This document shows positions 14,733 to 20,947 of a stretch of DNA of 20,947 nt, piece by piece. How positions within the stretch are numbered: the stretch's first letter is position 1; every line of letters begins with the position of its first letter. Where the stretch lies: positions 1 to 20,947 of the forward strand of contig JAGOOF010000004.1 of NCBI GenBank assembly GCA_017992655.1. Direction: 5' to 3'. Source of the stretch: Patescibacteria group bacterium (GTDB lineage: Bacteria > Patescibacteriota > UBA1384). The position numbers and the translations under genes were made by a program. Under the pieces are notes generated by a model. That model had not been told where the DNA came from, ran no database searches, and saw only the letters and a list, made by a program, of their open reading frames with translations.

Positions 14733-15279
14733 AGAACCAACCCTCCTTGCTACCAGGTAATTCGATGTTGCACTCGCTTGCCAAACAATAACCGCTCGCA
14801 TACCAGCTGTCGGATTCTGTAACGGTCGCCTTGTATTTATTGCCCTCAAGACGAGTAGCAACAACAAAATGACGGGGTGGGGTTGCGTTATCGTTAGAAG
14901 CAATGTAGTAATAATCGCTCCCCTCTTTTCCTTTTGGGGCAACCGGTTTGCTTGTTAAAAAAGAATCAAGAAAGGAACGCCAGGAGGAACCAGACCCGGC
15001 AGAATAAATACATGGGTAAGCATCACTGCATTGGCCACTGCTATCAAAGTTAAAAATTCCTTGCTTATTGTTGGTTATTTCCCAGTAGGGGTAGGTGCGA
15101 TATTGACCATTGTACTGTGTGAGGGCTAAGGCAATAGCGTTTACATCATTAATTCTTTGCGCGTCTCGCCCATTGACTTTGCTGTGGCCTAAAATTACCA
15201 CCAATGTCGTTGAAAGCAAAAGGACAATCGTGATTGCCACCACTAATTCGATTAAAGTAAATCCTTTCTTCAACGTCAT
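14716..15279 (-). CDS. Major-pilin-like type IV prepilin (GspG/PilA-like)
   Basis: A 187-residue protein with a textbook prepilin start: leader MTLKKG, then FTLIELVVAITIVLLLSTTL, E5 present. The GRDAQRINDVNAIALALTQY segment after the helix is typical of pseudopilin/pilin alpha-1C regions in candidate-phyla bacteria. Four cysteines (C84, C90, C165, C170) could form two disulfides. AGGAGG lies 4 nt before the ATG, overlapping the pilD stop; this strong site suits a highly made subunit. That it is the main fibre subunit is inferred from its position and strong ribosome site. Confidence 0.8.
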   Translation of the reverse strand: MTLKKGFTLIELVVAITIVLLLSTTLVVILGHSKVNGRDAQRINDVNAIALALTQYNGQYRTYPYWEITNNKQGIFNFDSSGQCSDAYPCIYSAGSGSSWRSFLDSFLTSKPVAPKGKEGSDYYYIASNDNATPPRHFVVATRLEGNKYKATVTESDSWYASGYCLASECNIELPGSKEGWFYVFGN

Positions 15280-15287
15280 CTAACCTC

Positions 15288-16070
15288 CTAAAGGCTTAAA
15301 AAAGCGACTTTTAAATACCAACTGATAATTTGGTTCCCCCAGAAAAAAATAACAATCGAAGAGAGCACAAGAAAGGGGCCGAAAGGGAGAGGATCACGAA
15401 TTTTTTTGCGCTTAAAGGCTATTAACAAAAGACCAATAACACTCCCTAAAATAAACGCAATAACATATGCCGCAACAATATTGGGAAAGCCCAAAAATAT
15501 GCCCATTAGAACGCCGAGCGAAATATCGCCCTCCCCCATCCAGCGTCCTTTGCTCACAAGCACAAGAAAGGCAGGAATTGCAACACCAATAACAAGACCG
15601 ATACCTGCGCTTTTTAGTAGGTCCCCCCAATAAAGCCAGTCATCCAAAAGTACGATGTTATACACTACTGCAAAGAGTACTGCCGTATAAACGATCTTGT
15701 CTTCCACTATCATATGGATCGCATCGTAGCCAAGAATTATGATGAACAGTGAGAAGATTACTACTAATAATAACGAAAGCCAGCTTATGGCATGCAAAGT
15801 ATAAACAAGATAAAATACTATACCGCTTACAACTTCCACGAAAGGGTAAATTAAAGACAACCTCTTACGGCATTTGCGACAGCGGCCACGCAGTATTCCA
15901 AAACTTATTATAGGAATAAGGTCGTACCACGCGAGTTCTTGGTCGCAATCGGTGCAACGTGAGCGGGAAGTAAAAATAGAGCGGAAAGCATCAACGCGCC
16001 AAATAATTGTGGTCAAAAATGAACCCCACACCACGCCGAGAGTAACAATAAGCAAAATATTAAGATCCAT
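15288..16070 (-). CDS. pilD: Prepilin peptidase PilD
   Basis: A membrane aspartyl protease that removes the leaders of the prepilins encoded just downstream and usually methylates the new N-terminus. The 260-residue protein starts with the GSFLTTIIWR motif (16-25). It carries a cytoplasmic zinc site made of CTDC (39-42) and CRKC (64-67), has about seven hydrophobic segments, and shows the catalytic aspartates D116 (GYD) and D182 (GEGD). PFGPFL near the C-terminus is also typical. No clear Shine-Dalgarno is present; it follows pilC by 18 nt. Confidence 0.92.
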   Translation of the reverse strand: MDLNILLIVTLGVVWGSFLTTIIWRVDAFRSIFTSRSRCTDCDQELAWYDLIPIISFGILRGRCRKCRKRLSLIYPFVEVVSGIVFYLVYTLHAISWLSLLLVVIFSLFIIILGYDAIHMIVEDKIVYTAVLFAVVYNIVLLDDWLYWGDLLKSAGIGLVIGVAIPAFLVLVSKGRWMGEGDISLGVLMGIFLGFPNIVAAYVIAFILGSVIGLLLIAFKRKKIRDPLPFGPFLVLSSIVIFFWGNQIISWYLKVAFLSL

Positions 16071-16088
16071 AGTAATTACCGGTTTTAT

Positions 16089-17135
16089 TTACAACTGTGC
16101 GACCTGATAGATTGGAAGAAGAATGGCAAAGACCACAAGAGCGACAATAATACCTACTATGATTAAAAGGATCGGCTCAATTAAGCTTGAGAGATATTTA
16201 ATCAGTTGGTTTGCTCGATTGTGGTAGTTTGTTGCGACACTTTCTAGCGCCTCATCCAGCTTGCCGGTTTGTTCCCCCACTAACACCATCTGCCCTAAAA
16301 GCGGTGGAAAAATTTTATTGTCCATAATCGGCTTGCTTAGAGGAATACCTTTTTCGATATCGTTGATCATTTCATCGGCGGCAACACGATACAAAACATT
16401 GCGCATCGTCCCCTTTGTTACCCTCATTGCTTCTATTATAGGAATGCCATGGCGCACAAGCATAGACAGCGTGTGGGCAAAACTGCTAATATAAACCGCT
16501 TCGTAGAGATCTTTAACTATTGGTATTCTGATTTGCGCGTAGCTTAAAAATAATTTACCAGATTTAGTTTTGCTGTAGTAGCGCGCGGATAAAATAAGCA
16601 CCAGCAAAAGAGCTATAATCAACCACCAGTAGCTACTAATAAACATTACGATAGCTATCATCGCCCTGGTTAAAAAAGGCAAGCTAATTTCATTTTGCTC
16701 AAACACCACAATTAAGTTCGGCACTACCACAATTACCATATAAATACTTACCGCAAAAATGGCAAAAACAATAAGCAAAGGGTAGAGTACCGCACCAAGC
16801 ACGCCTGCCCGAAACGTGTTATCCGCTTCTAATTTTTTCCCTAAGTCGCGAAACGCGAGATCGAGTTTTCCAGTTTGCTCCCCCGCGCGCAACACGGCAA
16901 TAAAATCTGGGGAAAAAACATGGGGAAAATCGCTCAGCGCACGGCTTAGTTGGCGCCCATTCTGCAAACTTTTTGCAACACTACTTAAGACACGCTTAAA
17001 ATATTTATCACGCGTCTGGCGATAAACCACATCTATAGCGCGCGAAAGAGGAAGGCCAGATTCAAGCATAATCGCTAATTGCTTAGCAAAAAATTCTTTT
17101 TCTCGCGTTGCGACTTGTTGGGTAATAAATGACAT
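16089..17135 (-). CDS. pilC: Type IV pilus platform protein PilC
   Basis: The inner-membrane platform on which PilB and PilT act. The 348-residue protein has two GspF-type cytoplasmic helical domains, each with the signature GEQTGKLD (85-92 and 287-294), and three main hydrophobic stretches (about 112-140, 155-185 and 318-342). It is about 50 residues shorter than typical PilC; the missing part is the N-terminal extension. The ATG follows the pilT stop by one base, so translation is probably coupled. Confidence 0.92.
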   Translation of the reverse strand: MSFITQQVATREKEFFAKQLAIMLESGLPLSRAIDVVYRQTRDKYFKRVLSSVAKSLQNGRQLSRALSDFPHVFSPDFIAVLRAGEQTGKLDLAFRDLGKKLEADNTFRAGVLGAVLYPLLIVFAIFAVSIYMVIVVVPNLIVVFEQNEISLPFLTRAMIAIVMFISSYWWLIIALLLVLILSARYYSKTKSGKLFLSYAQIRIPIVKDLYEAVYISSFAHTLSMLVRHGIPIIEAMRVTKGTMRNVLYRVAADEMINDIEKGIPLSKPIMDNKIFPPLLGQMVLVGEQTGKLDEALESVATNYHNRANQLIKYLSSLIEPILLIIVGIIVALVVFAILLPIYQVAQL

Positions 17136-17136
17136 T

Positions 17137-18204
17137 TTAGCTAATCATTTGCTTAAGAGTTCTTTGGTCTCTTGCCCACGGAAGCGCTTCGTCCAGATTT
17201 ACTTCTCCCCTGCTTACTAAATCGGCAAGCACTTTATCGAGGCTAATCATTCCTTCGGCGGCGCTAGTTTCTAAAACAGAGTAGAGTTGATGAGTTTTGC
17301 TTTCACGTATTAAAGATTTTACCGCATTGTTTGCGATTAATATTTCCATAGCTGCTACCCTCCTTCCTCTCGCGCGGGGAAGAAGGCGTTGCGACAAAAC
17401 TGCTGATAACGTGTTCGACAGTTGAGTACGGATCTGCAATTGATGATGCGCAGGGAACACGCTTACTATGCGCTCTGGCGCTTGTGCGGCATCATTGGTA
17501 TGTAAAGTGGTAAACACTAGATGTCCCGTTTCTGCGAGAGTTAAGGCAGCCTCGATTGTTTCCAGGTCTCTCATTTCCCCTACCAGAATAACGTCGGGAT
17601 CTTCGCGCAAGCTCGATCTTAATGCGCGCCCAAAACTGTCTGTATCTACTCCTAGCTCACGTTGCGATACGATACTTTGAGCGTGGTTGAAAACATATTC
17701 AATAGGATCTTCGATGGTAATAATATTCTCTCTTCTTTTCTGATTAATGGCATCGATCATACTTGCAAGAGTTGTGCTTTTACCGTGCCCCGTTGGGCCG
17801 GTGACAATAACAAATCCTTGCTTTAAAAGAGTAAAACGTTCGAGAATGGGAGGAAGACCAAGTTCCGCTAAAGTTGGTATTTTGCTTGGTATTAGGCGAA
17901 AGGCACCTGCAAGATTGCCTCTTTCGTAGAAAGCATTTCCTCGGTAGCGATGATGGTCGTAGTCAAAAGAGTAGTCAATTTCTTTGCGGCTCACCAGCCT
18001 TCTCGCAAGATCGGGGCGTAAAGTACTGCTCACAAGACCCGCCGCCACATCGGCAGTCAATACCGGTTCATTGGGAATTGCTTGGAGGTGGCCGTCTATG
18101 CGTAAAATCGGTGGCTGGTCTGCAACAATATGTAAGTCACTTGCCCGGGCAGCAATGGTAGCATCGAGATACTTGCGCATTCTTTCAACTTGTATCTTTG
18201 TCAT
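17137..18204 (-). CDS. pilT: Pilus retraction ATPase PilT
   Basis: A hexameric cytoplasmic ATPase that powers pilus disassembly and twitching. From this start it has 355 residues, a usual PilT length. Visible motifs are SDLHI in the N-terminal domain, Walker A GPTGHGKS (136-143), the Asp box IEDPIEY, Walker B VILVGEMRD (205-213), the His box TTLHTN, and AVKSLIRE (294-301). The last is the PilT-specific AIRNLIRE motif in variant form and separates it from PilB. The ATG at 18204 has GAGG 5 nt upstream and starts 16 nt after pilB; an earlier ATG at 18252 would overlap pilB and lacks a ribosome site. Confidence 0.92.
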   Translation of the reverse strand: MTKIQVERMRKYLDATIAARASDLHIVADQPPILRIDGHLQAIPNEPVLTADVAAGLVSSTLRPDLARRLVSRKEIDYSFDYDHHRYRGNAFYERGNLAGAFRLIPSKIPTLAELGLPPILERFTLLKQGFVIVTGPTGHGKSTTLASMIDAINQKRRENIITIEDPIEYVFNHAQSIVSQRELGVDTDSFGRALRSSLREDPDVILVGEMRDLETIEAALTLAETGHLVFTTLHTNDAAQAPERIVSVFPAHHQLQIRTQLSNTLSAVLSQRLLPRARGRRVAAMEILIANNAVKSLIRESKTHQLYSVLETSAAEGMISLDKVLADLVSRGEVNLDEALPWARDQRTLKQMIS

Positions 18205-18220
18205 ATTAACCTCATTATAC

Positions 18221-19822
18221 CTAATTAATCGCTGTGGCATGAAGAACTTCATCGATTGTCGTTAGCCCTTGCGCCACTTTTATAAAGCCGTCAATACGCA
18301 TTGGATACATCTGCTTTTTGAGTGCGTATTCTTTAATTTTGGTTGCAGAGGCACGGGAGATAATCAATTCCTCCATGCCGTCGTCAATATCGAGCACCTC
18401 GTAAATGCCAGTTCGCCCGCGGTAGCCGGTATTAGCGCACGCTGCACATCCTTTTCCCTTAAAATACTTCATTTCCATCTTTACACCCGCTTCTCTTAGC
18501 GCATCATCAACTTGTTTTACAATTTCTGTGGGAGGTGTGTAGCTAACGCGACACTTTTCGCAACTTTTTCTTACTAGACGTTGCCCCACAATTGCGTTCA
18601 TGGCAGAAGCAATTAAAAATGGCTCTACACCCATGTTTGTGAGGCGGGGCATAGCCCCCGCCGCATCGTTAGTGTGCAAAGTAGTCAGTACAAGGTGGCC
18701 TGTAAGAGAGGCATGCGTCACTAAATTAGCCGTTTCCTTATCGCGAATTTCACCGACCATGATAACATTTGGATCTTGGCGCAAGACGGCACTTAGCCCC
18801 TCCGCGAACGTAAAACCAATATTGGGCCTGACTTGAATTTGGTTAATACCACTGATTTCGTATTCCACCGGATCCTCTAGCGTTACAATGTTTTGCGTGT
18901 CACGACGAATGTGGTTGACCGCAGCGTAGAGGGTAGTCGACTTACCCGCCCCTGTTGGACCAGTTACCATTACCACGCCATAAGGTTTATCGATTGCTTT
19001 TACTAGACGGCGGTAATTTTCGCCAGTTATGCCCAAACTTTCGATCTTAAATAAACCTGCGTTTTTGTCGAGCAAACGCATTACTACTTTTTCCCCGTAA
19101 ATCGTAGGCATTATCGACACCCGTATGTCTATTTCGTGGTTGTTGATTACTACATCAAAACGGCCGTCTTGGGGTAAACGAGTTTCATCTATTTTTAATT
19201 TTGCTAAAATTTTTACCCGTGCCACTAACGCTTTTTGTAGGCCGACAGGCATAGTAACAACAGATTTCATGTTACCATCTATGCGAAAGCGCGCGACGAC
19301 ACTGTCCTTTTGCGCTTCAATATGAATATCGCTTGCATTCACTTTACTTGCTAGCTTCATTATTGCCGATATTATTTGGGGAACATTGGCAACGCTAATA
19401 AACTGGCGTATGTCGGCAGAGCTGTTAATCGGTTCAGGCAACGATTTATCGAGGTTGGTATCACTTAAAACCCTTGCCGTTGCGAGCATATTGCTTCTTT
19501 CCTTTGCGTCGGGAATAACAATATCGTCGGCAGAGGGCTCCCCTTCTGTTTTGTATTGATCTAAAACGGCATTAAGGCTTTCTTCGGAAATTCTATATTG
19601 CTCTATCGCTATTTGGTTATCACGCGCTAAACGTTCAATGAATTCACGTGTTTCCTCGCTAACTGGTTGTACCACGCCGAGCTTAACAGCACGGCCAACA
19701 TCCTCACCAAAAACCGCAACTCTGTAACGTTGCGCTACTTTTTTTGGTAATAAGCGCAAAACCTCGGGCGCTATAGTAGCACCAATTAAGTCGATATCGT
19801 ATTGTTGTTCGCTAGCAATCAT
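18221..19822 (-). CDS. pilB: Pilus assembly ATPase PilB
   Basis: A hexameric ATPase that drives pilus extension through PilC. The 533-residue protein has an N-terminal MshE-like domain (about 1-90), a linker, then the ATPase core with SDIHIEA (164-170), Walker A GPTGAGKST (288-296), Walker B VIMVGEIRD (353-361), and TTLHTNDA. The zinc-binding cysteines C421, C424, C459 and C462 are followed by GYRGRTGIYEVL. The tetracysteine site is a hallmark of PilB/GspE and absent from PilT. It starts 2 nt after the preceding small gene, so coupling is likely. Confidence 0.93.
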   Translation of the reverse strand: MIASEQQYDIDLIGATIAPEVLRLLPKKVAQRYRVAVFGEDVGRAVKLGVVQPVSEETREFIERLARDNQIAIEQYRISEESLNAVLDQYKTEGEPSADDIVIPDAKERSNMLATARVLSDTNLDKSLPEPINSSADIRQFISVANVPQIISAIMKLASKVNASDIHIEAQKDSVVARFRIDGNMKSVVTMPVGLQKALVARVKILAKLKIDETRLPQDGRFDVVINNHEIDIRVSIMPTIYGEKVVMRLLDKNAGLFKIESLGITGENYRRLVKAIDKPYGVVMVTGPTGAGKSTTLYAAVNHIRRDTQNIVTLEDPVEYEISGINQIQVRPNIGFTFAEGLSAVLRQDPNVIMVGEIRDKETANLVTHASLTGHLVLTTLHTNDAAGAMPRLTNMGVEPFLIASAMNAIVGQRLVRKSCEKCRVSYTPPTEIVKQVDDALREAGVKMEMKYFKGKGCAACANTGYRGRTGIYEVLDIDDGMEELIISRASATKIKEYALKKQMYPMRIDGFIKVAQGLTTIDEVLHATAIN

Positions 19823-19824
19823 AA

Positions 19825-20070
19825 TTAATTAAATGGATTATTTTTGCCCACATCGCCTGTGCCAATAGCAACGGGCAGATTGCCGTTTTTCTCTAACCCC
19901 TCCAGCACTGTCGAAAAATCTGCGCCTTCTCTTAAGACTTCGGGAACAGGTACAAAACGGCTATTAGTTAGCATACGACTATCGGTAGCAGATAAGCGCC
20001 ACAATAAGATTATGACTGTTACAGCAACAATGCCTACCCCTAAAGCAACTGCCAATATTTTACTCTTCAC
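19825..20070 (-). CDS. Small membrane protein of the pilus operon, possibly PilP-like
   Basis: An 81-residue protein with one N-terminal transmembrane helix (about 5-25) and a short polar tail ending in GNLPVAIGTGDVGKNNPFN. The closing 'G-K/R-x-(N/D)-P-F' pattern recalls the motif in PilP-type alignment proteins (for example GRxDPF), but the beta domain of PilP is missing. It starts with GTG at 20070, preceded by AGGAG at 6 nt, and overlaps the PilO-like gene by 11 nt. Its place between pilO and pilB supports a role in the inner-membrane alignment complex. The PilP link is tentative. Confidence 0.65.
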   Translation of the reverse strand: MKSKILAVALGVGIVAVTVIILLWRLSATDSRMLTNSRFVPVPEVLREGADFSTVLEGLEKNGNLPVAIGTGDVGKNNPFN

Positions 20071-20602
20071 TTGTTTCTCCTACTGTTACATCAATGGAAA
20101 AATTACCAGCTGTTAACACCTCTCCTCCACCCTCCAAAGCAACCAGCGATATACCGTCCGCGGACATCGGCCTTACATTGTTTTCTAGGCTTGTAATCAT
20201 TTTTTTCAAGTTTTCGTAAGAGCCACTTGCAGTTACCGTAATAACTGTTTTGCCACTAGACGTTTGGCGGGGAGACAAAGCATTAAGAGAAAGGCCGGAG
20301 TTTGTAACAATAGCGTCTATCATCACTACCGCATTAGCGACATCAGCATCTTTAGGCGCTGCGAGCGCAAGTAGTGAAGCGGCTTTCGTGTTTGCTGCAA
20401 TTTTCTGATAAGCACCATCAATATCGGCAATATATTGGGCAGCTTGCGTGGCATTAGCACGTGCTTTCGCAACACGGGTTAGATTTGCTTTAAGCTTATA
20501 GGAAGAAGGAATTGCCAAAAATATTACCAGTAAAAGAGCAACCAGCAATAGCGCTAATATTATGATAATTGATGGTAAATTTTTTCTTGTATTGACGTCC
20601 AT
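20060..20602 (-). CDS. pilO: PilO-like pilus alignment protein
   Basis: A 180-residue bitopic protein: short cytoplasmic tail (MDVNTRKNLPS), one transmembrane helix (about 11-32), a helical coiled-coil segment (about 34-75), then a small alpha/beta (ferredoxin-like) domain including SGLSLNALSPR and GSYENLKKMITSLENNVRPM. This is the standard PilO layout; PilO pairs with PilN in the inner membrane and links the motor to PilM. The preceding gene is PilN-like and ends 2 nt upstream. Confidence 0.78.
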   Translation of the reverse strand: MDVNTRKNLPSIIIILALLLVALLLVIFLAIPSSYKLKANLTRVAKARANATQAAQYIADIDGAYQKIAANTKAASLLALAAPKDADVANAVVMIDAIVTNSGLSLNALSPRQTSSGKTVITVTASGSYENLKKMITSLENNVRPMSADGISLVALEGGGEVLTAGNFSIDVTVGETSEE

Positions 20603-20604
20603 GT

Positions 20605-20947
20605 TTATTGTATTCTTGTTGTTAAAAATCTTTCATCCACAGTAAAAGTAATAATAAAATTAACGCTACCATTTTGTTGCTTGTTGGCGGATAAAACTTT
20701 GACATCGGCAAAGTTAGTGGAGGTACGAACACTGTCGGTAGCACGGGCAAGGTCTGCGAAACTATTGGTTACTCCTTCTAGGATAATTTTGTTTTCCGTA
20801 CTTGCGGTTATGCGGGTTAAACGTACTCCTTTAAAAATAACACTCTCTAGCTCGTTTAATAAAGCCGAATAACGGAGAATACTATCTTTTTGTTTTTGTA
20901 GTTGCGCGCTTTGCCTCCCTACGTCAGCAACCGCTTGCTCTTTTTGT
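20605..20947 (-). CDS. pilN: PilN-like pilus alignment protein (N-terminus outside window)
   Basis: Only the last 113 codons are present; the frame is open to base 20947 and stops with TAA at 20605. The visible part has a glutamine-rich coiled coil (KEQAVADVGRQSAQLQKQKD), then a small domain with LLNELESVIFKGVRLTRITA, KIILEGVTNSFADLAR and a terminal beta strand. The 'p-x-GV-x-LT-x-I ... L-x-G ... F' pattern matches PilN. Its position just before pilO supports this. Confidence 0.72.
   Translation of the reverse strand, partial: QKEQAVADVGRQSAQLQKQKDSILRYSALLNELESVIFKGVRLTRITASTENKIILEGVTNSFADLARATDSVRTSTNFADVKVLSANKQQNGSVNFIITFTVDERFLTTRIQ

Noticed and set aside
14733..14942. Longer GspH-like protein starting at 14942
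   Set aside because: It would place about 70 residues before the prepilin leader and read through the upstream pilin gene; the ATG at 14732 has a strong ribosome site.
18205..18252. Longer PilT start at 18252
   Set aside because: It would overlap pilB by 32 nt without a ribosome site; the ATG at 18204 has GAGG at 5 nt and matches usual PilT length.

Overview
All genes in this window lie on the minus strand, so transcription runs from high to low coordinates. I infer a small-genome bacterium of the candidate phyla radiation (Patescibacteria). The reasons are moderate GC with very tight, often overlapping genes, a eukaryote-like (type 2) isoleucyl-tRNA synthetase, a compact type IV pilus cluster with a short PilC and no secretin in view, and a likely leaderless transcript. 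TGA is used as a normal stop (the IleRS and RNase HI genes both end in TGA), so the glycine-TGA code of some related lineages does not apply. The taxonomic call is an inference; no rRNA gene is present.

Region 1 (20947 down to 12589) is one type IV pilus operon: the end of a PilN-like gene, PilO-like, an 81-residue membrane protein with a PilP-like C-terminal motif, the assembly ATPase PilB, the retraction ATPase PilT, the platform protein PilC, the prepilin peptidase PilD, a major-pilin-like protein, and four minor pilin-like proteins (GspH, PilV/GspI, PilW/GspJ and PilX types). Genes are separated by a few bases or overlap.

Region 2 (12588 to 12090) is a gene-free stretch of about 500 bases. 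It is not empty: it holds several copies of an inverted TTCGAG / GAGAAC element that can pair with each other, a short GC hairpin, and a perfect 17-bp hairpin. Related but weaker copies recur in the other long gap at 7582-7705.

Region 3 (12089 to 7743) is a housekeeping operon: RNase HI, type 2 IleRS and the peptidoglycan polymerase RodA. A promoter is placed so that the RNase HI message would start at its ATG.

Region 4 (about 7540 to beyond base 1) is the most unusual part. It is an operon of five tightly spaced genes: a large MoxR/CobS-like AAA+ ATPase, two paralogous 30-residue-repeat proteins, a CobT-like von Willebrand A (VWA) protein that also carries an HExxH zinc-peptidase-like motif, and a third repeat-protein paralog cut by the window edge. 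AAA+/VWA pairs are known chaperone-like machines. The addition of several recently duplicated helical-repeat proteins, whose repeat units differ mainly at a few fixed positions, suggests a remodelling system with interchangeable recognition or adaptor subunits. I do not recognise this arrangement as a described system.
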